A stretch of 64,000 nucleotides of DNA from JAGVSR01 sp963778225 (GCA_963778225.1 CAVZTR010000002.1:62001-126000), one strand, 5' to 3'; positions 16,455 to 25,203 are shown, numbered from the stretch's first letter. The notes: generated by a model from the letters alone, not told the origin. Numbers and translations: made by a program.

Positions 16455-17126
16455 TCAGGTATCCGCCAGCGCTTCGAGCGCATCGCGATCAAGGATGATC
16501 ACGGTCTGGTCGCGGACGCTGACGTTGTTTCGCGCCGTCAATGTCGCGAGTGCGGATTCGATCTCGACGGCCGGAACTTCAAGCTGACCCGCTAGGGCTG
16601 CGATACCCTGGCGGCCCACATCAAGATGCGTGTCGCCGGAACGGCACGCGGCACCGCCGACGGCCAGGATGTAGGCGGCCAAACGGTTGATGACCGGCCG
16701 CAGACCCGGCTGAAGCGCTCGACGACGCAGAAAATCGAACTCGCGGTCGGTTGCCGACGCCATGCGCGACGCGAGCGCGGCATCCGCGGCGAGCGCGCGA
16801 TCAAGTTCCTCGTCGCTGATGATGGCGACCGACGTATCAACCATGGCCTGCGCCGTGGACACATGTTCGCCGAGCGACCCGAGGCCGACGATGTCTCCGG
16901 GGAATGCGAATTCGATCACGTCGTGGGTTCCGTCCGGCCATACGACGTAATGGCACAGAGCACCGGATTCGACCCGATAGGCCGATCGGCGCGATGCGCC
17001 CGGCGTAAAGAGGCTTTCGCCATGCGCAATCATCTGGCGCTTTCCTTCCAGGCCGCCAGCGTTCTGGTCTGCGCGCAATTGCGCAGGATGTGCAACGGCA
17101 AACTGGCCTTTATCGGCGAGCAGCAT
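16455..17126 (-). CDS. Crp/Fnr family transcriptional regulator
   Basis: This 223-residue protein has a cyclic-nucleotide-type beta barrel (residues 35-130, with VESGALCHYVVWPDGT and EFAFPGDIVGLGSLGEH) and a C-terminal winged helix. The helix-turn-helix (GIAALAGQLEVPAVEIESAL) is weak compared with typical Crp proteins. It lacks an Fnr-type N-terminal cysteine cluster, so an iron-sulphur oxygen sensor is unlikely. A GGAG site seven bases upstream supports ATG 17126. It lies 60 bases upstream of the exported-protein operon on the same strand and may control it; this is inference. Confidence 0.85.
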   Translation of the reverse strand: MLLADKGQFAVAHPAQLRADQNAGGLEGKRQMIAHGESLFTPGASRRSAYRVESGALCHYVVWPDGTHDVIEFAFPGDIVGLGSLGEHVSTAQAMVDTSVAIISDEELDRALAADAALASRMASATDREFDFLRRRALQPGLRPVINRLAAYILAVGGAACRSGDTHLDVGRQGIAALAGQLEVPAVEIESALATLTARNNVSVRDQTVIILDRDALEALADT

Positions 17127-17367
17127 CCTCTTACTCCATACTTAGAGAGGACGTGGGGTTAAGGTCTGCCACAATCAAGTCACAATTCGTAGTTGTGACA
17201 GACGCTTACGTAACATCGCCTCAACTAGAAGGTTGCGTCTGTTTCGTAGGGAACAGAAATATTTCCATCGAGCGGCGGTTTTGCCGCGGCACAGATGCCA
17301 GATGTCCCTGGGCCGGTCGAACCTCGGCCACCTTTAAGGTGAACGAACGTGCCCGACTTGATCCAAA

Positions 17368-17736
17368 TCAGGGGCAGCGCAGGAGATCCCGTGACGCGCC
17401 GTCCTCCGTCAGGGTCAGGGTATCCCCCGACACCGTCAGCTTGACGTCAACGGACTGGCTATCGCCTTCGACGCTGCAGGCAGCCTTCCCGGCCCACTCG
17501 CCCGCGCCGCTCGATTTGAGGCCGCTGAATGTGCAGTGGGCTTCGTGCTGGTCGTATCCCTTAGGCGAGAGAACCAGCGGTGCAGCCGCGCTCTCCTGCG
17601 GCGACTTGCAGTTTGCCAGATCCGCGGCCCACGTCCCGGCATAGTCAGCGGCGTATGCAGGGCCACTCGCCATAGCGAAGGCTAGAGTGACCACCGCGGC
17701 AGCGACGTGAATCATGGGGTGACGACGGGCAGGCAT
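17368..17736 (-). CDS. Exported small protein of unknown function
   Basis: Start ATG 17736 is chosen because a GGAG site lies about ten bases upstream. Residues 1-30 form a signal peptide ending AYAAD. The mature part begins YAGTWAADLANCKSP, reminiscent of small lipocalin-like or inhibitor-like periplasmic proteins (a GTW start with a beta-rich body), and holds four cysteines. It ends with a cysteine near the C-terminus (LLRCP). Two disulphides are likely. Function unknown. Confidence 0.7.
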   Translation of the reverse strand: MPARRHPMIHVAAAVVTLAFAMASGPAYAADYAGTWAADLANCKSPQESAAAPLVLSPKGYDQHEAHCTFSGLKSSGAGEWAGKAACSVEGDSQSVDVKLTVSGDTLTLTEDGASRDLLRCP

Positions 17737-17835
17737 GACGTGCAGCTCCGGTTCGATTGTGGTTCGCATTGCAATCGAACACACGGACTAGCGTGGCGTA
17801 CTGGTGTGTTCAAAAGACGATGGTCGCAGGGGTAT

Positions 17836-18270
17836 TCAGCGTGCGGCAGAGAACTCTCCTTTCCGGTAGAGCGCAAGGGTGTCGCGCGAAACGGCATATT
17901 CGGTGACGCAGTAGTCGGGGCGGGCATGGAGTTTGCGGGCGAACTCCGAACGGGTCTTGTCGAAAGCGTGTCCGGTCTTGTCGGCGATACCATCGCCCAG
18001 TCCCCGGCGCTTGGCGTCTTCCACGAGATTGTAGCGCACCAACCCAGCGTCGATGGTTTCACCGCAGCGTTCGGCGGCGGCAATGTCGTAGCCCGCAGCA
18101 TAGGCACGGTTGAACTCCTCAGGCGGTAAGCCGACGACGGCGCTGCCTCCCGGGGCCGTGCAGGCGGTGATAAGCGCGCAGCCCGCAAGGGGTGCCAGGC
18201 GCACCCAACTCACGCAGCGATGTCCGGTTGTCAGTCTCAACGTGACGGCATCCCACCCCAGGCGCAGCAT
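17836..18270 (-). CDS. Lipoprotein of unknown function
   Basis: A lipobox ITAC occurs near residue 37 (APLAGCALITACTAPGGS), so the mature protein would begin with an acylated cysteine. Starting at GTG 18213 would place the lipobox at the usual distance; ATG 18270 is the longest option. The mature part, about 107 residues, is helical and charged, with EEFNRAYAAGYDIAAAERCG. It resembles small DUF-type lipoproteins of Rhizobiales but was not assigned. It is divergent from the SRPBCC gene. Confidence 0.65.
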   Translation of the reverse strand: MLRLGWDAVTLRLTTGHRCVSWVRLAPLAGCALITACTAPGGSAVVGLPPEEFNRAYAAGYDIAAAERCGETIDAGLVRYNLVEDAKRRGLGDGIADKTGHAFDKTRSEFARKLHARPDYCVTEYAVSRDTLALYRKGEFSAAR

Positions 18271-18361
18271 TTGAGCATAACGCGGTGGAAGGTGTTCACA
18301 AATTTGTCGGGTTGCCCGGTTTGATGAGTGAGACGAGCGGAAAGCTATTGGGGAGGCTGCA

Positions 18362-18955
18362 ATGCTGCGGACGATCTTATTGGTTCTGGCGGCAGCGCTG
18401 GCGGCGCTGCTCGTGTGGGTCGGGATGAAGCCCGCAACCTATCGTGTCGAGCGGTCGGCCGTCATCAATGCCGCGCCCGCAGAAGTCTACGGTCACGTTT
18501 ACGATTTGGCCAAGTGGGAAGCGTGGTCGCCATGGGCGAAGCTCGATCCCAATTCGAAGGTCACGTTCGAGGGGCCGACCTCGGGACCGGGTGCGATCAT
18601 GCGCTGGGCGGGCAACGAAAAGGTTGGCCGCGGGGCCATGGCCATCACCGAGGCCAAGCCTGCCGAGGCGATCACCATCCGTCTCGATTTCGTCGAGCCG
18701 ATGGAGGGCACCAGCACCGTCGGGTTCCAATTCCAGCCCAAGGATCAGGCGACCGAAGTGGTTTGGTCGATGAGTGGCGATCAAGGGTTTGTGGAGCGCC
18801 TGCTGTGCACCGTCATGGGTGTCGATGTGGAGGCGATGATCGGCCAGGATTACGAGCGCGGTCTCGCCAACCTGAAAACCGTCGCGGAAGCCGTCGGGCC
18901 TGCGGCCGCACCCGTCGAACCGGCGTCACCGCCGGCACCGACGCCGCCAGGCTAA
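18362..18955 (+). CDS. SRPBCC-family (polyketide cyclase/START-like) protein with membrane anchor
   Basis: This is a 197-residue protein. Residues 1-22 are a transmembrane anchor or signal (LVLAAALAALLVWVGM). A START-like domain follows, with the family landmarks RSAVINAAPAEVYGHVYD, KWEAWSPWAKLDP and VEPMEGTSTVGFQF. Such proteins bind hydrophobic ligands in a cavity; the ligand is unknown. The tail is rich in Pro and Ala. The end overlaps the convergent acyltransferase gene by four bases. Confidence 0.82.
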   Translation: MLRTILLVLAAALAALLVWVGMKPATYRVERSAVINAAPAEVYGHVYDLAKWEAWSPWAKLDPNSKVTFEGPTSGPGAIMRWAGNEKVGRGAMAITEAKPAEAITIRLDFVEPMEGTSTVGFQFQPKDQATEVVWSMSGDQGFVERLLCTVMGVDVEAMIGQDYERGLANLKTVAEAVGPAAAPVEPASPPAPTPPG

Positions 18956-20000
18956 GTGGCGGCAACGGGACGTGCCGGCGCTGCATGTGCACCGGCCGTT
19001 GCCGTGAGCGAGAGCGTGGCCGGACGGGAGAAGAGGAAGGCGAAGCGGGTTCCCTTTACAATGTGAGCAAGCACAAGGGCACCGGCCACGCCGGCCGAGG
19101 TCGAAACCAAGGCTGCGGCCCAGTCGGGGATCAGGGGCCGAATTTCAGCGCCACGATGCGGGCCGGTCCCATGAAGAGCGGGAAGGCCAGATAGATCTTG
19201 ATCGAGTTGCGGCCGAGCATTGCCAGAGTGCGGCCAAGCCATGTCGGCACGAGCAGCACGGCGAAGGCGACCACGGCGGCAACACCCGCAAAAGACACCC
19301 ACAGGTCCAGACCCGTTGCGAAGGCGAGGCCGTTCTCGACGGCCAGCCAGTTCAGTGCGGCCCAGGCTGCCAGACAGCCGGCAACGATCGCGGCCGGCTG
19401 ACTTGCGACTTCGTCGGCGAAACGGAAGATGTACGGGGCAGCCCAATAGCCGGTGAAGAAAAAGACGAAGCGGGCCGCGAACTCGTCGATGATGAGCCAG
19501 CCCGTGTGAGGGGCTGCGAAGTAGATGATCGCAGCCGCGGCCCAGACGAGAGCCTTAGGTGCGCCGGCGAGAAGTTTCGCGGCGACGAAGAAGACCGCCA
19601 GCATGTAGATGAACCAGAGCGTGCCCCAGGGCTGCACGAGGCCGGTGAGATAGGCGGCCAGCGTTGTGCCGGCTCCGTCTTCGGCGACCATGCCGGGCGC
19701 TTTCACGACGAATTGGATGGTCAACCAGAGGACGTAGAAATAGGCGAAATAGAGGACCTTGCTGTCCAGATAGGGGCGCCAGGGCCGGTTGATCCGCGCG
19801 GCCAGGAAGAGGCCGGAGATCAGAAAGAAGTCGGGCATGCGGAAGGGCTTTGCCCATTCGATGAAGCCGTTGAGGACGGTGTCCTGACCGGTCGCCTTTT
19901 CCACACCGAGGGTTGCGTGCATCATCACGACGAGGAGGATGCAGAGGCCTTTGGCGATATCCACCCATGCAACGCGGGACGCTTCGATCTTCACGCTCAT
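18952..20000 (-). CDS. Acyltransferase-3 family membrane protein, one frameshift near 19135-19145
   Basis: The protein begins MSVKIEASRVAWVDIAKG, the classical N-terminus of OafA/NodX/WecH-type acyltransferases, and has about ten transmembrane helices. Other family features are VVMMHATLG (catalytic-type histidine) and FRMPDFFLISGLFLA. The first frame stops at 19131 after IVALKFGP. The missing end (LIPDWAAALVSTSAGVAGAL, then a last helix and GTRFAFLF) lies in the next frame, down to 18952. Adding one C to the CCCC run at about 19140 joins them into one protein of about 349 residues. It probably acetylates a surface glycan; the substrate is unknown. Confidence 0.83.
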
Positions 20001-20290
20001 GGTCGTCGGCTTTCGGAACAAGGTTGTGCCGGTGCGGAACAGACGGCCGGCTTCGAGCGTCTTCCCGCAAGCCATATTCCATTAGCGACGCTTGGGCGGG
20101 GCCACGCCGATGCACGCTGCGGCACGGTGAAGAATGTATGAATGGGGATGGGCAGCCGCGGCGGCTATGGGTGTGGTTTCGTGCTCGCGGTGGCGCTTAA
20201 TTTGGCAGCGCTTCGCAATCAAGTGCATGCTAATATGCGTCCGCTGCCGGTGTGGTCCGGCGTGCCAGTCGAGGCCGGGAGCCAACTCGA

Positions 20291-20740
20291 ATGACGCTCA
20301 TGCGGCTGATCTACGCTTCGCATCCGTTCGGGTTTGACGACCTGACGCTTGCGAACATCCTGACGACAGCGCAACGGTACAACGCCGAAAAGGACATCAC
20401 CGGCACATTGATCTGCCGTGAGGACCTTTATCTGCAGTTGCTCGAGGGCGATCGGGACGATGTCCAGGCCCTCTACGAGAAGATCAAGCGTGACGACCGG
20501 CATGCGGATGCGACCATTCTGGTGCAGGAGGTGACCGCGCAGCGGTTGTTTCCGGCGTGGGCGATGCGGCATGATCCGGCGAAGAGTTGGATGTGGACTC
20601 GCGAACAGGTGAGCGCGGGCGCTGTGGAAGATGCCACGCGTGATGAAGTGCTGGCGATCTTCGTCAGGCTGGTCGCGGAACAGCCCGGACATATGTCCGG
20701 CCTGCCGAAATCCTGCCCGGTGGCGCGATCCAAATTCTGA
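20291..20740 (+). CDS. BLUF-domain blue-light photoreceptor, short type
   Basis: A 149-residue protein with one BLUF domain. The flavin-site residues are in place: tyrosine in LIYASHPF, asparagine in RYNAEKDITGTL, glutamine in YLQLLEGDRDDV, and tryptophan in FPAWAM. A short helical tail of about 50 residues follows. There is no output domain, so it probably signals by protein-protein contact, as in PixD/Slr1694-type proteins. ATG 20291 has a GGGAG site nine bases away. The next gene, 21 bases downstream, encodes a flavodoxin-fold oxidoreductase. A shared role in light or redox response is a weak inference. Confidence 0.92.
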   Translation: MTLMRLIYASHPFGFDDLTLANILTTAQRYNAEKDITGTLICREDLYLQLLEGDRDDVQALYEKIKRDDRHADATILVQEVTAQRLFPAWAMRHDPAKSWMWTREQVSAGAVEDATRDEVLAIFVRLVAEQPGHMSGLPKSCPVARSKF

Positions 20741-20761
20741 TGTTTCCGTGCGGGGGTTGCG

Positions 20762-21334
20762 ATGGCTCGGATTGCCATCATCGTAGGGCACGTGAAGAGC
20801 CCATCGTTTTGCGACGCTCTGGCCGAAGCCTATCGTGACGGGGCGCTCGCCGCCGGTCATACCGTTGATGTCTTTGCCACGGCGCGCATGACATTCGATC
20901 CCATTCTGCACGAGGGGTTTGCGCGTCTGCAGCCGTTGGAGCCCGATCTCGTGCCCGCGCACAAAGCGATCATGGCGGCGGATCATCTGGTCATCGTTTT
21001 TCCGCTGTGGCTGGGCGACCTGCCGGCTATTCTGAAAGGTTTTCTGGAGCGGGTGCTACAGCCGGATGTGCTGCCGGGCGCTCAGGCCGGCAAGTTCGCT
21101 ACGCCGTTGAAGGGAAAATCCGCGCGCATCATCGTGACGATGGGAATGCCTGCATTCGTGTATCGCTGGTGGTTCCGGCCGCACGCGGTCGAGATCCTCA
21201 AGCGCAACATTCTCGGCTTCGTTGGCGTTCATCCCGTGCGGTCGACCGTGGTCGGTTCCATCGAGACGATCGGTGATGCTGGACGCAAACGCTGGCTCAC
21301 GCAGGTGGAGGAACTTGGCCGGTCAGCGCGTTAA
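20762..21334 (+). CDS. NAD(P)H dehydrogenase (quinone)/flavodoxin-fold family protein
   Basis: A 190-residue flavodoxin-like-fold protein of the NQO1/KefF family (PF02525). Landmarks are the phosphate-binding start IAIIVGHVKSPS, the VIVFPLWLGDLPAILKGFLE block, and the TMGMPAFVYRWWFRPHAVE segment near the active site. It would use NAD(P)H and FMN or FAD to reduce quinones. It follows the BLUF gene with 21 bases between, so cotranscription is likely. It may equally be a KefF-like ancillary protein, but no KefC gene is nearby. Confidence 0.85.
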   Translation: MARIAIIVGHVKSPSFCDALAEAYRDGALAAGHTVDVFATARMTFDPILHEGFARLQPLEPDLVPAHKAIMAADHLVIVFPLWLGDLPAILKGFLERVLQPDVLPGAQAGKFATPLKGKSARIIVTMGMPAFVYRWWFRPHAVEILKRNILGFVGVHPVRSTVVGSIETIGDAGRKRWLTQVEELGRSAR

Positions 21335-21451
21335 ATCGCTGTAATCGGCATTAAGGCCGCCTTTTCAGCGGCCGCCGCCATAGCCATCTCTATGTACCAA
21401 CAGGTGGGCCGGGGTTCATTCCGCCGGGTCCATGTTTCGAGGAGACGTCAG

Positions 21452-21718
21452 ATGCGATTGGTGATTGCCACCGTTGCCGTTCTGGGTGCACTGGCCAGTG
21501 GTGCGAGGGCGGACAACTATTGGGAAGTTGAAAGCGCAAGAGCAAATGCGCGTGCCGGCGGTCCCGTCAGCGAGCGGGATGCGGAGCTGCTCGACCGCTA
21601 CGGTGCCTTGAGTGGAACGCCGGATTGGCGGGCCCGCGCGCCTGCGCCGTACGGATACAAATCGGATGGGCCGTCGCGCAAAACCTATCGGAAGGTACCG
21701 CGCCGGTCGGCAGATTAA
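21452..21718 (+). CDS. Small exported protein of unknown function
   Basis: The start ATG 21452 has an AGGAG site eight bases upstream. It is an 88-residue protein with a signal peptide (residues 1-20, ending GARAD). The mature part contains NYWEVESARANARAGG and a basic tail rich in Arg, Lys and Tyr. No family was recognised. A strong hairpin at 21765 follows. Confidence 0.6.
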   Translation: MRLVIATVAVLGALASGARADNYWEVESARANARAGGPVSERDAELLDRYGALSGTPDWRARAPAPYGYKSDGPSRKTYRKVPRRSAD

Positions 21719-21764
21719 GCGCGCGTAGAGCGCCCACGCCTAGATCAACCCCCTCAAAACCAAC

Positions 21765-21796
21765 GTGGGCCGGAAGCGTTTCCGCTTCCGGCCCAC
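21765..21796. terminator. Strong bidirectional hairpin terminator
   Basis: GTGGGCCGGAAGCG and its exact complement CGCTTCCGGCCCAC form a 14-base stem with a TTTC loop. On the minus strand it is followed by GTTGGTTTT, so it probably ends the lipoprotein gene at 21818. It may also stop the plus-strand gene ending at 21718. Confidence 0.75.
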
Positions 21797-21817
21797 TCGT
21801 CGAACGCTGAAGTTCGT

Positions 21818-21946
21818 TCAGCGCGACGTCGAATCCTGCGTCGTCCCACCGAGCTTCATGGGCTCGTACATGGGGGCGGCTTCTTCGCGCCGGCAACCGG
21901 CGGCGAGCGTGGCCGCAAGGCACACGGCAAGAACAGCAAATTTCAT
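21818..21946 (-). CDS. Small lipoprotein, 42 residues
   Basis: A short gene that is easily missed. ATG 21946 is preceded by GAGGGAG seven bases upstream. The product begins MKFAVLAVCLAATLAAGC, a lipoprotein signal with lipobox LAAGC, and the mature part (24 residues) has CRREEAAPMYEPMKLGG. It fits the size class of entericidin-like lipoproteins, but the mature sequence is not typical of them. A strong terminator follows its stop. Confidence 0.68.
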   Translation of the reverse strand: MKFAVLAVCLAATLAAGCRREEAAPMYEPMKLGGTTQDSTSR

Positions 21947-22051
21947 GTCGGTACTCCCTCTCGGATCAGTGCGCGTAACGCGTGAACCTGACGTGAGAAC
22001 GGCTCAGCCTGTGTTTCGTTCCCGCGCGTCAGAAAATATTCGTCGGGATGA

Positions 22052-22303
22052 TTACTTGCAGCCCATCTGACGGGCACTGCACTCCGAGCCCAGCGTGGCG
22101 GACTTGCAGGTGTGCTTGATTTCGCCGGTCGGCTTCAAACCCTTATTCTCAATGATGTTCTTTACGGCCGCATCGGCCATGAATTTGGCGATGCCTTCCG
22201 TGACGCCGTTGCCGACCCCGCCGAACGGCTTGCAATCGGCGGCTTGGGCCGTCGAGGCGGCGGCCATCATGAGGACGGATGCGACAAAGGTTGAGCATTT
22301 CAT
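22052..22303 (-). CDS. Small exported cysteine-containing protein
   Basis: ATG 22303 has a GGGAG site nine bases away; an earlier ATG at 22318 is less likely. The 83-residue product has a signal peptide ending STAQAAD. The mature part begins CKPFGGVGNGVTEG and has four cysteines, so two disulphides are plausible. Nothing similar was recognised. It belongs to a run of small secreted proteins between 21.4 and 22.8 kb. Confidence 0.65.
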   Translation of the reverse strand: MKCSTFVASVLMMAAASTAQAADCKPFGGVGNGVTEGIAKFMADAAVKNIIENKGLKPTGEIKHTCKSATLGSECSARQMGCK

Positions 22304-22530
22304 GGCTCGAACTCCCAATTTGAATGGATCAGTTCGAGCGTGCTCTTGGTGCAGTGACTTCGCAAGTGCACTGCTGCCACTTTCCCCCGCAATGCGTGTT
22401 CAATACCGGTGTGCGATACTGGCATATGGTGGCGCCGAATGGCGGGGCTGTTTTGCTCAGGAACAAACGAAGAGGGTGCAACCCCCCGCCAAGATCACAA
22501 TCCCGGCGGAGGGTGCGTGGTGTGAGTTCA

Positions 22531-22743
22531 TCAACGAACCGGCTTCTTGCAGCCGCAAACGATGCGCGAGCGACCGGGGCACTGGGCCTTGAGGCAGACC
22601 TGATGACCGCCGACAGATACGAGCGGCGAGGGCGCCTTCACATAGTTTACATTGGCTCCACCAATCGGAGCCGCGTGAGCAGCGGAGGCCAAAACGGCGA
22701 AAGCAAGCGAGGCAACGGTGGCGGCAAAAGTGGTACGGATCAT
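22531..22743 (-). CDS. Small exported cysteine-containing protein
   Basis: A 70-residue protein with a signal peptide ending ASAAHAAP. The mature part, about 45 residues, has cysteines in QVCLKAQCPGRSRIVCGC, a spacing fit for two disulphides. The 22874-22890 region upstream contains GGAACTTCCGAT, a motif that also occurs upstream of small secreted genes at 33 and 35 kb. Function unknown. Confidence 0.62.
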   Translation of the reverse strand: MIRTTFAATVASLAFAVLASAAHAAPIGGANVNYVKAPSPLVSVGGHQVCLKAQCPGRSRIVCGCKKPVR

Positions 22744-23044
22744 TTTAGTCCCCTAGGTCATGGTTGTTTTCTGGTCACTCATGCGACCGATGCGAAGCGA
22801 TTTTCCCTCGCACAAGGAGAGATTTCGGCCCTTCTGCCTTTAATTCAACCGGTCGGGGCTCAAAAACCGGGCGCTATAGGAACTTCCGATCTCGGGCTGC
22901 CATTTTTCGAGGCAGTCTGCCGCAGGAATGATCCGTAGGGGCGCGGGGCGGGTGCTCAGGGTTGCGCTCTCGACCGACAGCAGGTAGCACGCGGGCACAA
23001 CGATAAAGTCCGATCCGACCGACCTTTATTTGGGATGAGCCACC
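22744..23044. other. Non-coding stretch of about 300 bases
   Basis: No gene was recognised. It holds the upstream region of the minus-strand small gene, including GGAACTTCCGAT at 22879-22890, and the leader of the plus-strand 95-residue gene at 23045. Confidence 0.4.
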
Positions 23045-23332
23045 ATGACCGATGTGACCCGCCTCACTTCCGAAATCGAAACGCTGAAGCGACAGAACGA
23101 GGAGCTTTCGGGCTTGGCGCTCGCGACGGGCGTGATCCTGACGCAGCTTCTGCAGGCGAACTGCAAGCGCGAACTTAATCCGCAGGGGGCTGCCACGCGG
23201 ATCATGAGCAACGCACGCGAGGCGATCGACGGCTTCTCCAAGGCGACGAACGCCGATCCCGTCATGACGAAGCGGGCGCTCGAGGCGGTGCAGCAGTATG
23301 AGGACCAGATCAAGTCGGTGCTGGCGGTTTAG
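23045..23332 (+). CDS. Small coiled-coil protein of unknown function
   Basis: A 95-residue cytoplasmic protein with no signal peptide. Residues 5-30 form a short coiled coil (RLTSEIETLKRQNEELSG). The remainder is helical and charged. No conserved domain was recognised. It is preceded by GGGATGAGCC and stands alone; the following membrane-protein gene begins about 110 bases later on the same strand. Confidence 0.6.
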   Translation: MTDVTRLTSEIETLKRQNEELSGLALATGVILTQLLQANCKRELNPQGAATRIMSNAREAIDGFSKATNADPVMTKRALEAVQQYEDQIKSVLAV

Positions 23333-23445
23333 CCGCTGACGCTGGCTTGGCTCACCCGGATCTGCTTCCATAAGGGATGGGGCAGCGGCGCAGGTCGGTG
23401 GCGTAGTGTCGATCCGATCGGGGGCGCGGGAGCGTAATTCGGTCC

Positions 23446-23931
23446 ATGCGGCAATTCATGAAGTTCTTGCACACGGTGTCGTCGGCGGGGATCGTCGGCG
23501 GCATCGTCGCGTATGCGCTTATCCTGCTCTATGCGCCGCAGGGGAGCGCGCAGGATTACGCGGACATGCGCCAGACGATCGCGGCGGTGTGCCAATACAT
23601 GATCATGCCGGCACTCGGGATTTCTCTCGTCACTGGTCTGCTCGCGATGGCGGTGCACCGGCCGTTTCAGGAATTGCGCTGGGTATGGGTGAAGGCGCTG
23701 CTCGGCATTTCCATGTTCGAGGCGACGCTGGCGATCATCCAGGCCAAGGGCGCGGATGCGGCGCGCATCTCGGCCAAGATCGCGGCGGGCGAACCGCTGC
23801 AGGGCGATCTGGCGGCGACCATATCGAGCGAGTGGACGACGCTGTTTGCAATCCTTGCCATTTCGATTGCCAATTATGTGCTGGGTGTGTGGCGGCCGCC
23901 GCTGGCGATGCGCTGGGCGAGGAATGTTTGA
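23446..23931 (+). CDS. Integral membrane protein, DUF2269-like
   Basis: A 161-residue protein with four hydrophobic segments: residues 12-30 (GIVGGIVAYALILLY), 50-70 (YMIMPALGISLVTGLLAMAV), 80-97 (WVKALLGISMFEATLAII) and 130-150 (LFAILAISIANYVLGVW). Size and topology resemble DUF2269-type proteins, but the family link is uncertain. A glycine-rich first helix with histidine (FLHTVSSAGIVGG) suggests possible haem or metal contact, which I cannot support further. Confidence 0.6.
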   Translation: MRQFMKFLHTVSSAGIVGGIVAYALILLYAPQGSAQDYADMRQTIAAVCQYMIMPALGISLVTGLLAMAVHRPFQELRWVWVKALLGISMFEATLAIIQAKGADAARISAKIAAGEPLQGDLAATISSEWTTLFAILAISIANYVLGVWRPPLAMRWARNV

Positions 23932-24070
23932 GGGGGATCAGTTACGCGCCAAACAATTCACCGAAGGGAAAAACAGATCAAATGCTCGATGTTCAATGCA
24001 GTTCAGACTGAATGATCTTGATCAGATAGTTTGAGTCCTGTTTTTGGCATGCCATATCAGTATTGGTCAC

Positions 24071-24529
24071 CTACACCTGCACCTCAATTGTCCGGCCTGT
24101 CGTGGGGTCGTATTTGCGGCAGGGGATGGGGCCGAGGTTGAGGGGTTCGGCGAGCGTGCCGGTTTCGACGGGCGAGGCGTCGGTGGCGGTGCCGGCCGAT
24201 GTGGCTGCGGTACGCGTCGATGAGGGATCGGCTGCGAGGCGCGCGGGATTGGGTTGCGGCAGCGGCGGGTTCTTGAGGGTGCCGCGCGCGGTCTCCGTCG
24301 GGTTCGATTTGCGGCCGCCGCGCGAGCGGGTGACACGGCGCTTGGGGTCTGCTGCCGGGTCGGCCGCGCCGAAATCGGAGACGCCATATGAGTTGCCGGT
24401 CTTGAAGTCGATGCCGAGGTTGGGCGGACCGCCCCAGGTTTTGAGGTCACGATCCTGCGCATGAGCCGGTGGCATGAGAGCCGCGCCGATGACGAGGCAG
24501 ACGGCGGCGGCAGTGAAGCGAACGGTCAT
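24071..24529 (-). CDS. Exported low-complexity protein, paralogue of the 24687-25124 gene
   Basis: A 152-residue protein with a signal peptide ending PPAHAQD. The mature part starts with RDLKTWGGPPNLGIDFKTGN, passes through a Pro/Thr/Ala-rich stretch and ends with CRKYDPTTGRTIEVQV. The gene next to it has the same plan: PDRGYGGPETVGPNFSTGKQ at the start and CRRFDATTSTTLEVPCD at the end. These shared ends flanking a variable linker argue for a duplicated secreted family of unknown function. Confidence 0.65.
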   Translation of the reverse strand: MTVRFTAAAVCLVIGAALMPPAHAQDRDLKTWGGPPNLGIDFKTGNSYGVSDFGAADPAADPKRRVTRSRGGRKSNPTETARGTLKNPPLPQPNPARLAADPSSTRTAATSAGTATDASPVETGTLAEPLNLGPIPCRKYDPTTGRTIEVQV

Positions 24530-24686
24530 TGCGATATGAGTCCTGCGAAGCGGTGCGAATCAGATTTTATCGCAACGCGCCCCCCACGGGGACTGCGCAA
24601 TCGCCCTTAACTGCTGCCGCGACAAAAGAAATCGGCGAGCGTGTCGGGTTCGTCTCTGAGTGAGCCGAGATGCAGCGCATCGGTGT

Positions 24687-25124
24687 TCAATCGCAGGGCA
24701 CTTCGAGGGTGGTGCTGGTGGTGGCATCGAAGCGGCGGCACGTTTGAGTTTTTGCGGCGGTCGATGCGCTGTCGCCGCCGGTCGAAGTCTCGGTCGCGGG
24801 GGTAGCGGCGGTGTCTTTCGGTGCGGTGTCCGTCGTGGCGGGTTCGGTCTTTGCAATCGGGTCCGGCTTGGGCGCCGGCTTGCGCGCGGCTTTGACATCA
24901 GGCTTGCCGGGCTTTGCCTTCTTGGTGGGCTGAGGCTTGGAATACGACTTCTGTTTCGGCGGGCCGTTGCCATAGTCGGGCGGGTCGGATTGCTTGCCGG
25001 TCGAGAAGTTCGGGCCGACCGTTTCCGGTCCGCCGTAGCCGCGATCCGGGGCCTGGGCGCGCGCGTGCGATGTGACGCCGGTCGTGGCGAAGGCAATCGC
25101 GAGGAGACAGGCGAGGGCGCGCAT
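24687..25124 (-). CDS. Exported low-complexity protein, paralogue of the 24071-24529 gene
   Basis: ATG 25124 is chosen because a GGAAGGA site lies seven bases upstream. The protein has 145 residues, with a signal peptide ending HARAQ. The first 25 mature residues (GGPETVGPNFSTGK) and the last 20 (RRFDATTSTTLEVPCD) match the neighbouring gene, while the middle is rich in Lys, Pro, Thr and Ala. Possibly a surface-anchored or cell-wall-associated linker protein; function unknown. It lies directly downstream of uvrA on the same strand, 79 bases after its stop. Confidence 0.65.
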   Translation of the reverse strand: MRALACLLAIAFATTGVTSHARAQAPDRGYGGPETVGPNFSTGKQSDPPDYGNGPPKQKSYSKPQPTKKAKPGKPDVKAARKPAPKPDPIAKTEPATTDTAPKDTAATPATETSTGGDSASTAAKTQTCRRFDATTSTTLEVPCD

Positions 25125-25203
25125 CGGTGATCCTTCCGAACGGCGGTTCAGATTCACTTCTACACCATCGACCTCATGGCCGACTGTGGAATCGTGCGCG
25201 CTG

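Noticed and set aside
22879..22890. GGAAC as a -35 element of the general stress sigma factor EcfG (GGAAC-N16-17-CGTT)
   Set aside because: At none of the GGAACTTCCGAT sites does CGTT follow at the right spacing. The symmetrical form of the motif fits a protein-binding palindrome better.
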